Of a DNA stretch of 64,000 nt, positions 10,399 through 23,144 are shown in pieces. Source of the stretch: Mauremys mutica (lineage: Eukaryota; Chordata; Testudines; Geoemydidae); assembly GCF_020497125.1 (NCBI RefSeq), contig NC_059072.1, forward strand, positions 53,292,697 through 53,356,696, read 5' to 3'. The translations under genes were made by a program, and so were the position numbers. The number at the start of each line of letters is the position of its first letter. Within the stretch, counting starts at the first letter, position 1. The notes under the pieces are model-generated. The model made no database searches. It saw nothing but the letters and a program-made list of their open reading frames with translations, and was not told the DNA's origin.

Positions 10399-11744
10399 GG
10401 GGAAAGATGAGAGAAACTTAAAATTCCTCCGAGCCACCATCTCATCTGCTGACTCGGCAGGAACTGGCACCAAAATTTATGAACGTAGGTGCCTAATGTT
10501 AGGCATCCCAGTCCATGACTATTTCTACCTCCTTGCATAAACTCAATGCAGGATAACTTCTGATAATTTGACATTATCTCCAGCAATTATTTATTGTATA
10601 AATAAAGTGTAACTATGTGATGGAACAGAATTGTTCTGGTATCTCTTCAACAGATTTAATCAATATATTTGAATAAGTGAGTAACTTTGCATGCTCTCTG
10701 TGTCCTTCTTCATGATGAATTCTCTGTCAACTAGAGAATACCTATTTTGGGGAGATGGTGGTAATAGCGAGTTTCCTAAAAAGAAGCACAATTTAGCCTT
10801 CTAATACCAAGTCATTGTCTAACTACTAGCTGAGGGCATTTGTTTGCAGCTAATTTAAATTTGCTTGCTTTCAAACCTTCAGCTGCAGCTTTTCACATTG
10901 CAAGATGAGCTCAGAATTGGTAATTACTGTACCAACTTAAAGAGACTAAACAAAATGCAAAGTAAAATACATGTCAAACTTGAATGAAACATGACTATAT
11001 TACTAAAACATTAATATACAACTAGAATTCTTTCCCTTTTGAGATGCAGCAGCCTTGCTAGCCAGTAGTGTTTAGGCTGTAGGGACCTCTGGAACAGGAT
11101 AAAAGATGCCCTTCTAGCCCTATTCAGTACACATTTCATCTCCTGCAAGAAAACTAGAAACTCTGGCACAGACTGAGTAGTGGTTGTGATGTGGTGCTGG
11201 TACACCAAATACAAGAGGCTGTGGATAATTAATTGTATCTCATTTTTATAATAAAATCATAATATATGAAGGGTGAAAAAGTGATATTGCTGTTTCAAAC
11301 ACTAGGCTCCAGTTTGGTATACCTGAGGTATACCACATCCTTTACACTCAAAAAATGTGGATTTAGTGACTTCCTCACATCCTTCTTTGCAATTACCTGA
11401 CTACTCCTACATCACCACAGCTCTGTTGGGAGAGGCAGCACTGCTCTTAATATTAGCTGCACATGTGCTCTGCTCAGCTAGTCAGCTCAAGCTTCTGGAA
11501 AAGTCAAGTTCATATTAAGAGTCTGAACATGCCCAATTTATGTATTGGCATAGCCACTCAATATCATTTCATCATCTGATTTGCATAGTTAAACTTGAGC
11601 ACTATTCTTACAGAATAGGGATGGGCAGAGGTGGATATAAAGGAGAAGATGAGGTCTCTGATCACCCATAGACAACTTCTTGGTACCTATCTTGGCTGAT
11701 TCATTGTTGAGCGAACTTACTGGAAGGAAGTTTGGCTGAAGCAT
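10399..11744. other. unassigned sequence
   Basis: No recognised gene or repeat. A 67-codon minus-strand frame at 11,011-11,214 has a basic, helix-like composition but no motif I can name and no flanking structure. Confidence 0.4.
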
Positions 11745-11890
11745 TACGTTATACCATGGGGCAGCTGTGACTTAATGGATGAAACCCTGGTGTGAGAATT
11801 AAAGAACATGGGTTCCCGCTTCCTGTTTATGCCACTAACGTATGTGACCTTGTCAAGTCACTTGCCCTTTCTTGTCGTATTGTACTCTGA
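11745..11890 (+). repeat. MIR/CORE-like SINE fragment
   Basis: The order of blocks 'CTTAATGGATGAAACCCTGG', 'ACATGGGTTCC' (B-box-like), 'TATGTGACCTTG' and 'CAAGTCACTTGCCC' follows the MIR/CORE SINE pattern. It is diverged and lacks its 3' half. Confidence 0.6.
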
Positions 11891-13200
11891 GACCCACAGA
11901 TGAAAAGCCCTAATCCAGCATCACTATTAATTCGGAAGTTAACATGTAATCAATTTTTTTAAAAGCTCTGTAATGGTGAAGTACAAATTTTACCAGCTTT
12001 TCATATTTAACATTTCTTTTTACATCTCTACCAACTCCTTCATTACAATGTATTATGGCATTACATTTAATTTCAAGAGAATTGCAGTTATTCTATGCTT
12101 AATTGACTCTAGGACACAAAATTAATCATTTTACAGACACTGTTCATTTTATTTCTCTTTCTACCTCTCAAGTATAATTATATCTTCATATTGGATAGAC
12201 ACATGATCTACTGATAAAATCAAGAGATTAATTACTTTTCTGTTTTCTGTAAGATCAGACATGGCACTTCGCATAGAACAGCCCAACAAGATCAGGGTTG
12301 ATAATTATGATGCTTCTTAAAACTGTATTATATGTTTGATAGACTACACAATTTTAAGTTTTCACTTTTGAATCATCAAGAGAAGTATTAACTTCTTCAT
12401 TTTAAAGCAAGACTTAGTGGCATATCGTATATGCACAGTAGACCCCTTCTTGACTCTCAATACAGATTGAGACTCCCATGCTGAATGTTGTGAATTAGTG
12501 ATATAAGTGAATGAATGCAATAAAATTAATTAAATAAATAAATAATAACAGTATGCAAAGATAATGTGTCCCGAATGTACTTGTTCATTTATTTTTTCAT
12601 GGATTATTTTAACCTAAATTGTATTATCTATGTAGTTATAAATACTACACTGTACTACATAGCATTTTATAGTGAAACTACAGTCTCTCCTAGCTCCTGT
12701 GTGGAGGAGAGGAATGGGTTGGGATTCTGGCTTCCATGAATGTCCCTGGGCAGGCCAGAAGGGACGGGGGGCGGGAGGTATTGCCTTCGTATTCACCCTC
12801 AGGTTTGTACCCAGTTGAAATTTGCACTGGAAAAACCCTGCCAGGTAATTTGGGGATTAGTTCCTTACTGGCTAATAGACTTAAATTGAAACCTCTGCAT
12901 TTGATATTATGGCATTGTTTCTGTGTACCTTCAAAGACTGCATCCCCTGCATACTGTGACTTATAGAAATGTCAGTATGAACAAAGTAGGCAGCCCTCTC
13001 TGATGACAAGTCTGCTCAAGACAAAAAATATGGTTTAACAAGTAACAGCATCATGCTAATTTTGGTAAGGAAGGCTGCATCCTTGTTCTGACTCAGGACT
13101 CCAGAGTCAGTAAAAACCCAATTCTGATTTCACCTGTGAACATTTAAGTTACTGATTTATTCTGACTGAACTAGAACCTGTTTTACCAATAATATGGAGT
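11891..13200. other. unassigned AT-rich sequence
   Basis: No recognisable gene or element. A short AAAT/AATA-rich run occurs at about 12,520-12,550. Confidence 0.4.
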
Positions 13201-13322
13201 CAGATTCTACCATTCCTACTGACATTCAGTAGTATCTTATTCCATAAATAGGTTAATTGATTTCAATGGCCTGCTCAGGGAATAAGGTTCCACTCAGCAT
13301 AAGATGGGAAAATCTAGCCCTT
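13201..13322. repeat. palindromic MITE-like repeat with CAATGG core
   Basis: The left arm (CAGATTCTACCATTCC, then GTAGTATCTTATTCCATAA) pairs in reverse with the right arm (GGGAATAAGGTTCCACTCAG, then AAAATCTAGCCC). The centre is ATTGATTTCAATGG. The arms are imperfect, as expected for an old palindromic MITE. Similar palindromes recur across the window. Confidence 0.65.
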
Positions 13323-13473
13323 GTGTAACAATTTTGATTGAATAATTACTAAATACTCATTCTAATACTTCTTCCATAGCTTTTAGATGGGTCTATTGCC
13401 TTTTTGGATTATTAAATTGCAGGCTGAGATGTTACTTATCCCATATAATTGTAAATGGAATAGTCTCAGCTGA

Positions 13474-13519
13474 AGGACAGAGTTGCTGTGAATAACCATA
13501 CAGCTCTGTGTCCTTCCAC
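13474..13519. repeat. short inverted repeat (hairpin)
   Basis: GAAGGACAGAGTTG on the left pairs with CAGCTCTGTGTCCTTC on the right around a loop of about 16 bp. It is isolated, with no element boundary visible. Confidence 0.5.
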
Positions 13520-15756
13520 CACCACCCGAGTTATGCCGACTAGGTCTATATTCATTTTATATTTAATCTTAACAATCTTGTTAAATTATGAACATATATT
13601 GTGCAAATCTTTGCACACAGAATGGATGAGAGCCATGATTAGCCAGAGTACAGGGATTTGCTTATGCAAATGGCCACCCATCTATCCAACTGTTCATTTG
13701 CATGTGCAACTGTGGTACGTATTTGGACAGATAGATGCACAATTCTAGGCACAGTTTTGGCGTGCAGCTCTCAGATTCTTGCATTTTGAAAATAGGATCC
13801 AGTATACACGCTTCTGATTTATATTCAGTCCATCATGGTGATGGAACCCTCTGTCTTTCTTACAACACTGAGCTTTGTAACTTCAAGTAGATTTCTAAGC
13901 CCTTATCTAACTCTGAGGATTCCTTTTCTGGTCAATGCTTAACATGTCTATTCCATGTAATACATGCTGTCAGCTTTGCTTCGTAGCTCCCAGGCTTTTT
14001 ATTTTACATTTCTGTTGTGCCCTCTCCTACCTTATCTTATGGTTTGGCTGTCTAGAAATGTTCTGTAATTTAATGCAATCAAAACAGAGAGCTATTGCTT
14101 TTGGAATCCAGAAAGCAACTAAAATCATGTATCTCTTTTACTACCTTTTCTTGGCTCTCTCTCCCATGGTTGAAAGCTCAGTAGTCAAGCAAGATACCAA
14201 TCTAATTTTTCATCACATCTCTCTGCAAAGAGGTGGAATCTACCTTTGGTCACTTAATTTGCTGAATGGGTCCTCTGTCAGGCCCTGCTTATGATAAGGT
14301 CCTAGTTTATGCCTTTTCCTCACATTATTTTGGACTAGATAGATTAAATTAGAAATGTAAGTCCTGTGACCTGAAAGCCCTAGAGGATAAGACGCTCCCT
14401 GCTCCAATGTGTTGTGAATAGGGGAAAGAAGAGCCACAGAGCTGTTTCATTTGCATAAGCTATTTATCCACCACTCCAGATAGACAGACATTCCAGAGAA
14501 GAAGGAGCTCTCAGCCCCATCTGTTGATGTACAGGGGGATGTGCAACTACAGAAATAATTTTATTTGCATAAGTTCTTTACCCAGAATTCCTCTAGTGAC
14601 ACGTTGGAGCCCCCATAATGTAAACTCAGAATTGTTTGGGTAGTAGAACTGAAGGAGAAAGTGGAAAAATACTTCTACCTTGTGACCAGCACTGCACCCT
14701 TGGTGGCAAGGACTCTGCTCAAAGGCTCCATGAGCTACTGGTTCCTTTGCCCTGACGGTCCTGAGCTGTTGAAAGGATTTATTGCAAGCAACAAAACAGA
14801 CTGAGGACTTTACAATGGGAGATGATACAGAGGCAGTCCTTTGATGGTGTGTAATGCAGAGAGGGCTCTTCACTGAAGCCACAGAGGATAGCAGCAACAC
14901 CAGGGTTAGGAAGTGGGAAAAGAGGACTTCCCTAGAACTGCCCTCTGCCCCGGGACTGGGGGTGTGGGATGAGGAAACTTAGTGGCCATCTCCCAGGCCT
15001 GAGAGAAGGGTGGGAGGATAGGAAGAGACCCTGGAACTGCAGTAGGAGCAGAGGTTAGCTGGGGATGCTGAACGGCATAAAAGTACTTGATGTAGGACTG
15101 ACGAGTGCCTAATTAATAGATGTGGGGCTAGGAGGTGGGAAGATGAGAGGCTGGGAGCACAGAATTAATGAATTGGCCTTTTTTTGGGGGGGGGAGGGGG
15201 GAGTTGGCTGAAATTAGAAGCCATCCACACCAACAGAAAGCATTTTAACTTGTATAAACTATGCACATTTGCATAAAGAGCTACTGATTTTTTTCTCACA
15301 AGATATTGGCAGGCATGGATTTTGGAGAAGCAAAATGAGCTAGAATCAATGTATGTGACAATGAGCTAGCAAAAACTGTTCATTGTCACGCATTATTGGG
15401 GTTAGCAGGGGGAGTTCAAAAATGAAAAGACAGTTTTAAAAGATTTTTTTTTCTGAAACCAATGACTTTGGGGCCAAACTAATGAAATTTGGAGAGCTAA
15501 CTCCTGACTTTTGAACTTTGGGCCTGTAGGAAACAATCCTGCATTACGCAGATGGAGTTCCCACCCTGCTTTGAACAGAGTATATGCAGCTGGATATAGT
15601 CCAAATTTACCCATGACTGGGGTTTGTTTTATTGTTAATTTGAACAACCAAATACATTTCAACCAAAGCTTTCTTCCAAGTTTTGCTGTTCCTAAGACTT
15701 TCCATGCAGGACTTCCTGTGTTGCAATCCCCAATTCCCTTGGGTTGCAGTGTGGAC
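13520..15756. other. unassigned sequence with a G-rich tract
   Basis: No recognised gene or repeat. A run of G broken by single A bases lies at about 15,187-15,206. Open frames of up to about 120 codons are present, but none shows a known motif or a plausible gene structure. Confidence 0.4.
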
Positions 15757-16045
15757 AACTCTCATGATTTTATTGCAAATGTTGCAATAGTTGACATTTT
15801 TCTTAAAGTCCCAACTCCTGGATTCAGGTGAATTTCAACTGTCTTTCAAAAAACAGTTTCTAGCCCATAAGGTTGTTGTGGAGGAAAGCTCAAAAACATG
15901 ACTTTAGTGCACCCATAACACTCAAAAAACAGAGAAAAAAAAAGAACCCAATTTTTATTTTTAAATCTCATGATTTTTAAGTTATTCTCATGATTTTGGG
16001 AAGTCTGGCTCATGATTTTTGAACACTTAGGACTGGCAATATTGG
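15757..16045. repeat. old repeat with recurring CTCATGATTTT motif
   Basis: The motif CTCATGATTTT occurs near 15,759, 15,967, 15,987 and 16,010, and the segment ends in 'TTAGGACTGGCAATATTGG', which resembles a decayed transposon terminus. It looks like a degraded non-autonomous DNA element. The family is not recognised with confidence. Confidence 0.45.
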
Positions 16046-16204
16046 TGATGACTCACCACACAAACCCTACATTATACTCAAGGTCCCAAAACCTACCACC
16101 GTCTTACGTATATATTGGTTGCAGAAGGCAGGGTTGACATGATAGGCCTTTCTGTCTCTTATGGTTGTAACTAGTGGCTATCATCCATGCAGCTCCAACA
16201 TAGT

Positions 16205-16507
16205 TGATGTCTACACTCCAGTTTAAAGTGTAACTCTGGCATGGATAGGTATACCCATGTTGGGTTCAATCTAGCTAATGTGGATAACAATGGTAGTGAA
16301 GACAAGGTAGTAGAGGCTTCATTCATAGCTAACTAACACAGTACGAGTCCCCTAGGGATCCTGGGCACGTACTCAGGTTATTGGCCATGCAAGGGTCTGT
16401 TTCACCAAATCTTCGCGGCTATTGTTACCTAGCTAGATTACAGCTAGCATAGGAATGCATACCCACACTACAATAACACCTTAATTTGTGGTGTGGATGT
16501 ACCTGTA
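16205..16507. mobile_element. terminal-inverted-repeat MITE, Harbinger-like ends
   Basis: The left arm begins ATGTCTACACTCCAG. The right arm, read in reverse complement, gives a matching 'CATCCACACCACAAATTAAG' and 'GTGGGTATGCAT' series. 'GTCTACAC' ends are shared with the Harbinger element at 6,630 and with 58,432 and 59,609. Non-coding, with arms of about 100 bp. Confidence 0.55.
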
Positions 16508-18044
16508 GATACAGCATAAAATGCTGGCATTTCACTTCATGGTTTGGTTTTGGTTTTGTAATGGAAAAATGCAAAATTCGAAATTAAGCTAAAACATAGG
16601 TTTTGCCTGATTTGGAGTCACTAAACTTTTACTAGCGTTCCACCTGGATATCACCTGACCCAAGTTTGCTTGAAACTAGGTTCTGGTTTGAAACAAAAAG
16701 GATGCAAAGCACAGCAAGATTAACAGGACTAGTTGATTTGGAGTTAAAATTTTGCATAGATGTGTGCCTATGGTCTGTTTTATGGCTGTCTAGAGAGATT
16801 AATATCAAGTTGACTAACTGTAAGTATTATTAAGCAACCCCTAGGCTGAACACCCAGAAAATCTCTATGACTTCTGCAGTAGTTAGTCAAAATCACTTTA
16901 ATTATTCAAAACATGTTTTAAACAGCAAACATAAGGACATTATCAAAAATAGAAACATCTTATCAAAATAGAATCAAAGAAAAAGTATAGAGAAGGAATA
17001 AACATCATGGTTTTTAATTTCAGAAGAAAAATATTCTATTTCAGCCTGCCATATATTGCCAGCATTCCTGTGACAGTATTTCAAAAGGCAAGTGTCACTT
17101 AATTATATGGTATAGCTAAAGCAACTAAATTTTTCACAGTGAGGAATTATTCCTTTGAGAAGAAAGGTAGGCATGTAATGTAAAAAAGAATTTAAAATTT
17201 TGCCTACTGTATTGTCAGATAAATTTATTTAAAAATATTAAATATTTGATTTTCCTTGATGCTATGAAATTATGACATCCTGTCAGGTAATTTTCAACGC
17301 CTGTGCTTCAGCTTTCTGAACAAGATATAGTTCAGTTACAATTGGGTTTTTTTGCATTTCTCCAAAACTGGATGTTTCTCTAGCACTTGGGATTTTCTGT
17401 GACATTTACATAATCTTACAGTAGTTTTGATTTCAATAGAACTAATTTCTCCCACTAAACTATCAACTCAGTTTTGAAAATGTAACATTTACCAGAACAG
17501 GAGGACTTTGCCATGGTGTTCTGCAAGTCCTGATATAGTTTTCTAGTTTTAGTTCATCACAATTTCTAGATGAGCTCTCAGCTGTATATTTGTCTTATAC
17601 TCAAATAGTTAGTCAGAAATAGCAAAATATAACACAGCACTAATGTAGAACCCTTCAAAGAGCTTTACAAAGCATTACAGACGGATAGTGCCTGACCCCA
17701 AGAAGATGCACAAAAAGGCTTGTCCTCACTCCCACCCTCACTTGTGCAACTTGCCATGGGCACAATGGGAATTCTTAGATTCAGGGAATGCAAGTGCTCA
17801 GCAAGACTAACACAATTGGTAGCCCTGATCTTTGCACAGCTGGGACATGGCGGAAGCCTAGCCATGACTGGGACCTATATCAACCTACAGAGCCAGCTAA
17901 GGGTGGTGGGGAACACACAACAACTTCTTTAAGGAAAGTGCAGCAGGCGTGTTCCTTGGCGATTCCAGGAGGACTTGTGCATTCTGAGGAACAATTCCTT
18001 CTGGAGCTCTGCTAAGTAGGTGGCTCTTCTCCAGCCCCAATGCA
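16508..18044. other. unassigned AT-rich sequence
   Basis: No recognised gene or repeat over about 1.5 kb. Confidence 0.4.
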
Positions 18045-18262
18045 AAGGGGTACCTTACTGTCACTATTTAGCACTATCTAGTTAAGTTTCACAAGAATCT
18101 CGGGATGCAGCTGAGTATTGCACCATTTTACAGGAGGAGGAAATGGAGGTGGAGAGTGATTTGGCCAAGGCCATAGAGGGAGTCAGTGTCTCAGGATTAC
18201 AGTTTGAACGGTCCTGGCCCCTACTCTGCAGTTCTAATTGCTCCATTACACTCCTCTAGCAT
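18045..18262 (-). repeat. MIR/CORE-like SINE, antisense
   Basis: Plus-strand blocks 'CACCATTTTACAGGAGGAGG', 'GATTTGGCCAAGGCCATAG', 'GTCAGTGTCTCAGGATTACA' and 'CCTGGCCCCTACTCTGCA' match the reverse complement of MIR-type SINEs in the right order. Confidence 0.7.
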
Positions 18263-19589
18263 GATGAACATAGGCATGAAGGTTATCTCGCAACACAAAT
18301 GTGTTTTTAGTTGAATGACCCTGTATGGAGAAGTTGCTCCATGAATAAAGTGAAGCAAGTACTGTGACTATGCCTAGATTTTTTTTTTAATTAAGAGAGA
18401 TTCTAATCTATTATGCATCACCTTTTGTTTAGGTGTGCAGTTCAATACTGAAATAGAGTATCTATGTTTTTTCAGTTCATTTTAATAGCAACAATACTAG
18501 TGTTCTTAATTTTTTCGTCATACTGGTTGGGGGGGGGAGGGGTGTTTTCTGGCACTGATGTAACTTTGGAACAAGCAGAAAACAGCATTTTGGGATGATG
18601 AAGAATGCATTCTTCCTATACTTTCTGGACAGTCACCATTACATCTTGTTTTGCTAAGCAAGAACTTGTCTTTGTATTGACTCAGCTGCTTCCAACTGCT
18701 TCTTAACAAAGGACATGGGGTTCCATATTTGGTTCACTGCTCTCCTCTCTCTCCATAATAACCTTGGGAACTATCATTTTTCAGTAGGGCTTTTGTTACC
18801 ATGGCTGCATCAATCATTCTCACGTTTCCAGTTCAGTTACTTAGGATCCTCGGGGCCCTATTGTTAATCTTCATTAATGTATTACTGACTTTCATAACCA
18901 GTTTTTTACTTCGGATTCTGAATAACTGAAGGCTGCTTACAGAGAACATTCCCAATTCTCTTTGTGATTGCAACTGAATTGGATTTTGGGAAGATCATTG
19001 GTAATCATTCAAAGTTCCCTGAAATTCTAGTCTTGTCAGAATAAAAAAAATAAAGTTTGTCTTCAACTTGGAAACTTAATTTGCCTTACTGCTACATCTT
19101 TCAGAAGAGAACCTGAAGTTTGATTACTTTAGCTCAGTGATGTGTACTTCCCCAGGTTCCATTATTTAATTAGGCTGTTAAAGAATCTCATAAAAATGAT
19201 CACATTACTCACATAATACATTACCTTTTACCCAAACTGCATTTGTCTCTTGCATTTCACTTCCACGCTGAGCTGCCTTGGATTGTTAAAGTACAATCTT
19301 AATCTTTATGGAAGTGACTCATTTCTATATTTCATTATGTAAGAGAAATAAAAGTTTTTCTCTTTTACTATTATTTTTTCTTACTTCCTTACTTAGTTTT
19401 CGTTCAATCTTTACCCATGAAGCAAAAGGAGTTACAGGTTACCTTACTTCTGTCCCATGCAAAGGTACTGATGGGGTGTGTGTGTGTGTGCGTGCAGGTT
19501 TTGGCCCCCTTCCTACTCACCAACGTTCCCCATAAACAATGCTTATGCATGGCCATGCATGTAACAAACTGTGCAGCTCACAACTTCCT
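18263..19589. other. unassigned sequence with short low-complexity tracts
   Basis: A G tract lies at 18,529-18,543 and a (GT)n run at 19,475-19,490. The rest shows no gene or element signature. Confidence 0.4.
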
Positions 19590-19889
19590 CTGTCCCTGGG
19601 GCGGTTGCTAGAAGGTCCAGGCCAGTAACTTGTGTCAGGCCAGTGTGTCAAGCCAGGTGGGGCTCCATGGCTGCTGGGGGCAGAGGCAAGAATGGGATCC
19701 AGAGAGGCTGGAACAGCCACTGAGGCACCCACAATTGGGCTGTGCAGTGGGTAGGAACCAGGGTGATCAGGCTGGGAGCAGCTACCCCCGATGAGAGAGA
19801 TGTGAGCAGTCAGGATCCCCCTTCCCAGCCTGGAGCCAGCTGCTCTCTGTGCTCCTCTTCCCCACTGCATCTCAGTAGCTCCATATGCA

Positions 19890-20290
19890 AAACACTTGCC
19901 CTACTTCCCCTTCTGCCCTGACACGCCGCCTGTTCTCCCCTCTCCCCTGCTGCCCTGACTCACCCCATTCCTCATGCAGAGCACCCACTCCGACTCCCCT
20001 TTCTATTCCTGGCACCCTGAACTTCCCCCTCTGCCACTCTGCCTCTGACACCCCCATTCCCTGCTCTCTCTACCCTGACACCGCCATTCCCTGTTCCCCA
20101 TGCAGAGCTGCCATCTTGATTCCCCCTCCTATCCCTGACACTCTGACTTCCCTGTTACTCTTGCAGAGCACTCCCCCTGACTCCTAACTTCCTCCTGCTT
20201 CCTATGCAGAGTACCTACCCCAATACTCCCTCTGGCTCAATCTCTGATACCCCAACTTCCCCCTTTCTGCCCTGCTACCCCAACTGTCCC
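19890..20290 (+). repeat. degenerate pyrimidine-rich tandem repeat
   Basis: Units contain 'ATGCAGAGC' or 'TTGCAGAGCA' (near 19,974, 20,101, 20,163 and 20,206) followed by CCCTGACx, CCCC and TTCCC-type blocks. Spacing suggests a basic unit of about 60 bp with one double-length interval. Confidence 0.6.
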
Positions 20291-20435
20291 CGTGGGCACA
20301 GGCTCTGTCCCAGGAACATAGTGACTCTTTCTGATGGAAGCATTTGGTCCCCTCAGATGGGGCCCTGTCATCTGCTGGAGAAGAGCCAGGATGTTGGGAG
20401 CAGGGCAGTCAGTGACCCCAATCACAGAGATCTCC

Positions 20436-20481
20436 CTCACCCCCCCCCACACACACACTCACTCTCTCTCTCTCTCTCTCA
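20436..20481 (+). repeat. compound microsatellite C-tract, (CA)n, (CT)n
   Basis: Seen directly: a C run, then CACACACACA, then CTCACTCTCTCTCTCTCTC. Confidence 0.95.
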
Positions 20482-20535
20482 GAGGCTTGCTGTGTGAAAG
20501 GGGTCACCAGTACAAAAGTTCGAGAACCACTGGTT

Positions 20536-21194
20536 TAGGCGCTGTGAGGTTTAACTGGTTAATATCTGTACAGTAATTTGAACATATAAAATGCTAAGTA
20601 TTAAATAATAATACCTGTGAAACCCTAAATGGCCTATGATCCAGCTGCTACCTCTCCTACTTGGCCATCTGTGGCTGGCTCTAGCTGACCATCTCCAGGG
20701 CTGAACTCTCTGGTGGGTGACAGGACACTCAGTGGAGGGCCCTCACCTTTGAATCTTGTTTTCCTCGTCTAGTGTGCTATAATCCAATTAGCTCCACAGT
20801 ATTTAAGAAACAATGAGAGATGTGTACATTTAGTCTCGCCATACTGGCAAAGACCTTATTGCTCTGCGATAGGGTGTTGTGCAGCTATCCAATTTTTGTG
20901 GGCATACTTCTGGCTATCTGCAATGTGTAGTTCTGACTTTTATATTTAGTCCATAGGGGCTTATAAATTAGAATAATTTAAATATTAGAATAATTTAAAT
21001 ATTTTAATAACAGCTTTAATACGATATTAGTAATAATTTAAAATAACATATTGGTAAAATAAAACAAGCTGGAACCCAATAATTGAAAGTACAATTCCGA
21101 AAGCCCCTTTAAAATTAGGCCCTAAATCTTTTGGGTATACAGCACATATCAACCAATAAAGAATCAGACTTTAGTTTAGCCTAACAGACAAATA
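20536..21194. other. unassigned sequence
   Basis: No recognised gene. A short local duplication of 'ATTAGAATAATTTAAAT' occurs at about 20,968-21,001. Confidence 0.4.
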
Positions 21195-22195
21195 ATCTTG
21201 GGGCTAGAGCCACACAGGAGACCTAGGCTCAGTATTGTGGTGCATAACTTTAAGCTCCCTGCTGCCTAATAGAATTCACAGCCCCTGCATTAGGCTCCTT
21301 CTATAAAGCATGGGGAGAGTTAGGTGCCTAAGAATTCATAGAAGCCAGTGTACTCAGTGAGGAGCCAACAGGCAATGCAGAGGAAAGAGGTGTGGCCTAA
21401 GGGACTGACCTACCTACTTTGGGGTGGAGGCAGGTGCCTTCCTCCACTTGGGATTCACAGCTGTGACCCCTATCCTGGCCTTTGGTGCCTAAGCCAGGTC
21501 ACCTTTCCCTCCCCTCAGGAAACATCTGACAAGGAGAGGCCCCATTGTCCTTTTATCCAATAGTTAAAGCTTTCTCCTCTAATATGAGAGACCCAGGTTC
21601 AAATCCTGACTCAGGAGCTGAGACTAGAACCCAGGTTTCCCATCTCCAATGTGAGTGCGCTGCACTGAGATACGGGGAATTCTAGGAGTGAGACTCTTGT
21701 TGAAGATGTTCAACTTTGCATTAAATATTCATTGGTCAATAAAATGGCTTTATAGTCCAGTGGTTTGGACACTTTCCTGGCATGTGGAAAGTCATCAGAT
21801 TCAAGTCCCTAGTTTTCTCAGCTAAAGTGGGAATCTGAACCCATGTCTCCCACATACTGAGTGACTGCTCTAACTATGAAGAATAAGGGGTAGTGGCACT
21901 ACTACCTTTCCCCCTCTAAACAACCTCTGAGCATGCCTACTGGATGGACCCAACAGGGCTTAGGTGAGAGTTAGGCAGGGGGCATCAGGACTGAGGTGAC
22001 TAAGCGCATGCCCACCAGCAGACATTTAGGTGCCAGGGGGAATTTTTCAATAAAACTTACGCACCAAGAGAGTTTAGATGTCTACAGATGAGACAACTGC
22101 TGAGTGGGGATTTTGAGTAAATTTTAGACTTAAATGCCTAAAGTAGTAGCTAGGTGCCTAAATCCTTTTGTGGATCCAACCCTTAGCTCCTAACT
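21195..22195 (+). repeat. old ~1 kb repeat (copy 2) with two tRNA-like modules
   Basis: The least disrupted copy of the repeat also found at 4,466-9,930 and 41,474-42,430. It carries 'GAGAGTTAGGTGCCTAAGAA' near the left and 'TAGGTGCCTAAATCC' near the right. Two tRNA-like modules lie in tandem at about 21,556-21,612 (B box GGTTCAAATCC) and 21,752-21,815 (B box GATTCAAGTCC). The right half holds 'GCATGCCCACCAGCAGACAT'. No open frame of note. Confidence 0.6.
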
Positions 22196-22439
22196 TTGGA
22201 AATGCAGTTGTTTTAATTGTATCTTAAAGATACCATATACTGTATATTAATCCAGGTTAGCACTCAATTTAAAAAACACAGAACATTTTCCTCTAAAGAG
22301 GTTTTGTTATTAGTGTCTCTAGATAATTGTCCAAGTTTACTCTCTTTGACCATATTAAGTGCAGAGGTTTGAAAAATCTAAACAACAGTGAAGCAAAACA
22401 TTGTACAGGGAGTGAAAATAATATTTTATAAGTCTAATA

Positions 22440-22515
22440 AGTGCAGGCCCAATCTTGCTCCCATTGAAATCAATGGGAATTTTACTGTCAACTGCAATGG
22501 GAGGATTAAGCCTTC
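22440..22515. repeat. palindromic repeat with CCCATTGAAATCAATGGG core
   Basis: A near-perfect palindrome, CCCATTGAAATCAATGGG, sits between arms ending 'GGCCCAATCTTG' and 'GGATTAAGCC'. It belongs to the same palindrome class as 13,201-13,322. Confidence 0.6.
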
Positions 22516-23144
22516 CATTTATTTTCCATCTGACAAATCTACATAATTATTTTATCGAAGTCTCCATTTGGAATCTCATTGCCAGCCTTACTGATGAAAT
22601 GACAAGTGACAATCAAAAGAATGAAGTTCATAAACTGTGTGATAGTGCCACAGTAAACATGGACTGTGATTAAAACACCCAGGTAATTACAGTGTGTTGC
22701 AAAATTTGCATTGGCAATCAGATAGACCGATTATCCCAGCCCAGTACTTAAGGTATGGGGGCAGGAGTTTGCTGCTAGAAGGAATAATCTGAAAAATGAC
22801 TACGGAGTTTAATGTATGGGTTGTGTTTTTCAGTATCATGGCGACAGCATGAAGGAGAAGACATATACGTATGATCTTGGAAAGTGAGAGGGGAGAAGAG
22901 AAAATACAAACCTTGCATTTCTTAACTGGGATTGAGGAGAATATCCTTTTGTTATAGCTAGCAGAGTTGTCAGTGATCCAGTTACTGCAGCTGAGTATGG
23001 TCCCAGTGCTGCAGTCCTCATTCAAGCAAAACTAAAAAAGTTTAGGATTGGGCCCAAGTGAGCATGTGTTCATAAATGAGCAAGTGAGCATTTTTAAGTG
23101 AATATGCAAAGTTCTGCATGTATTTGAAAGCAAGGCAACAATCC
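22516..23144. other. unassigned sequence
   Basis: No recognised gene or element. Confidence 0.4.

Larger units (their letters stand above)
19590..20535. repeat. GC/pyrimidine-rich repeat region, possible hAT element
   Basis: This block contrasts with its AT-rich flanks. The right edge 'GTTCGAGAACCACTG' resembles a hAT terminus of the CAGTGGTTCTCAA type, as seen complete at 37,299. I cannot find the matching left end or a target duplication, so the boundaries are approximate. Open frames here come from tandem pyrimidine-rich units. Confidence 0.45.

Noticed and set aside
21556..21815. Functional tRNA genes
   Set aside because: The modules have tRNA-like boxes only; they lack a full cloverleaf and sit inside a dispersed repeat.
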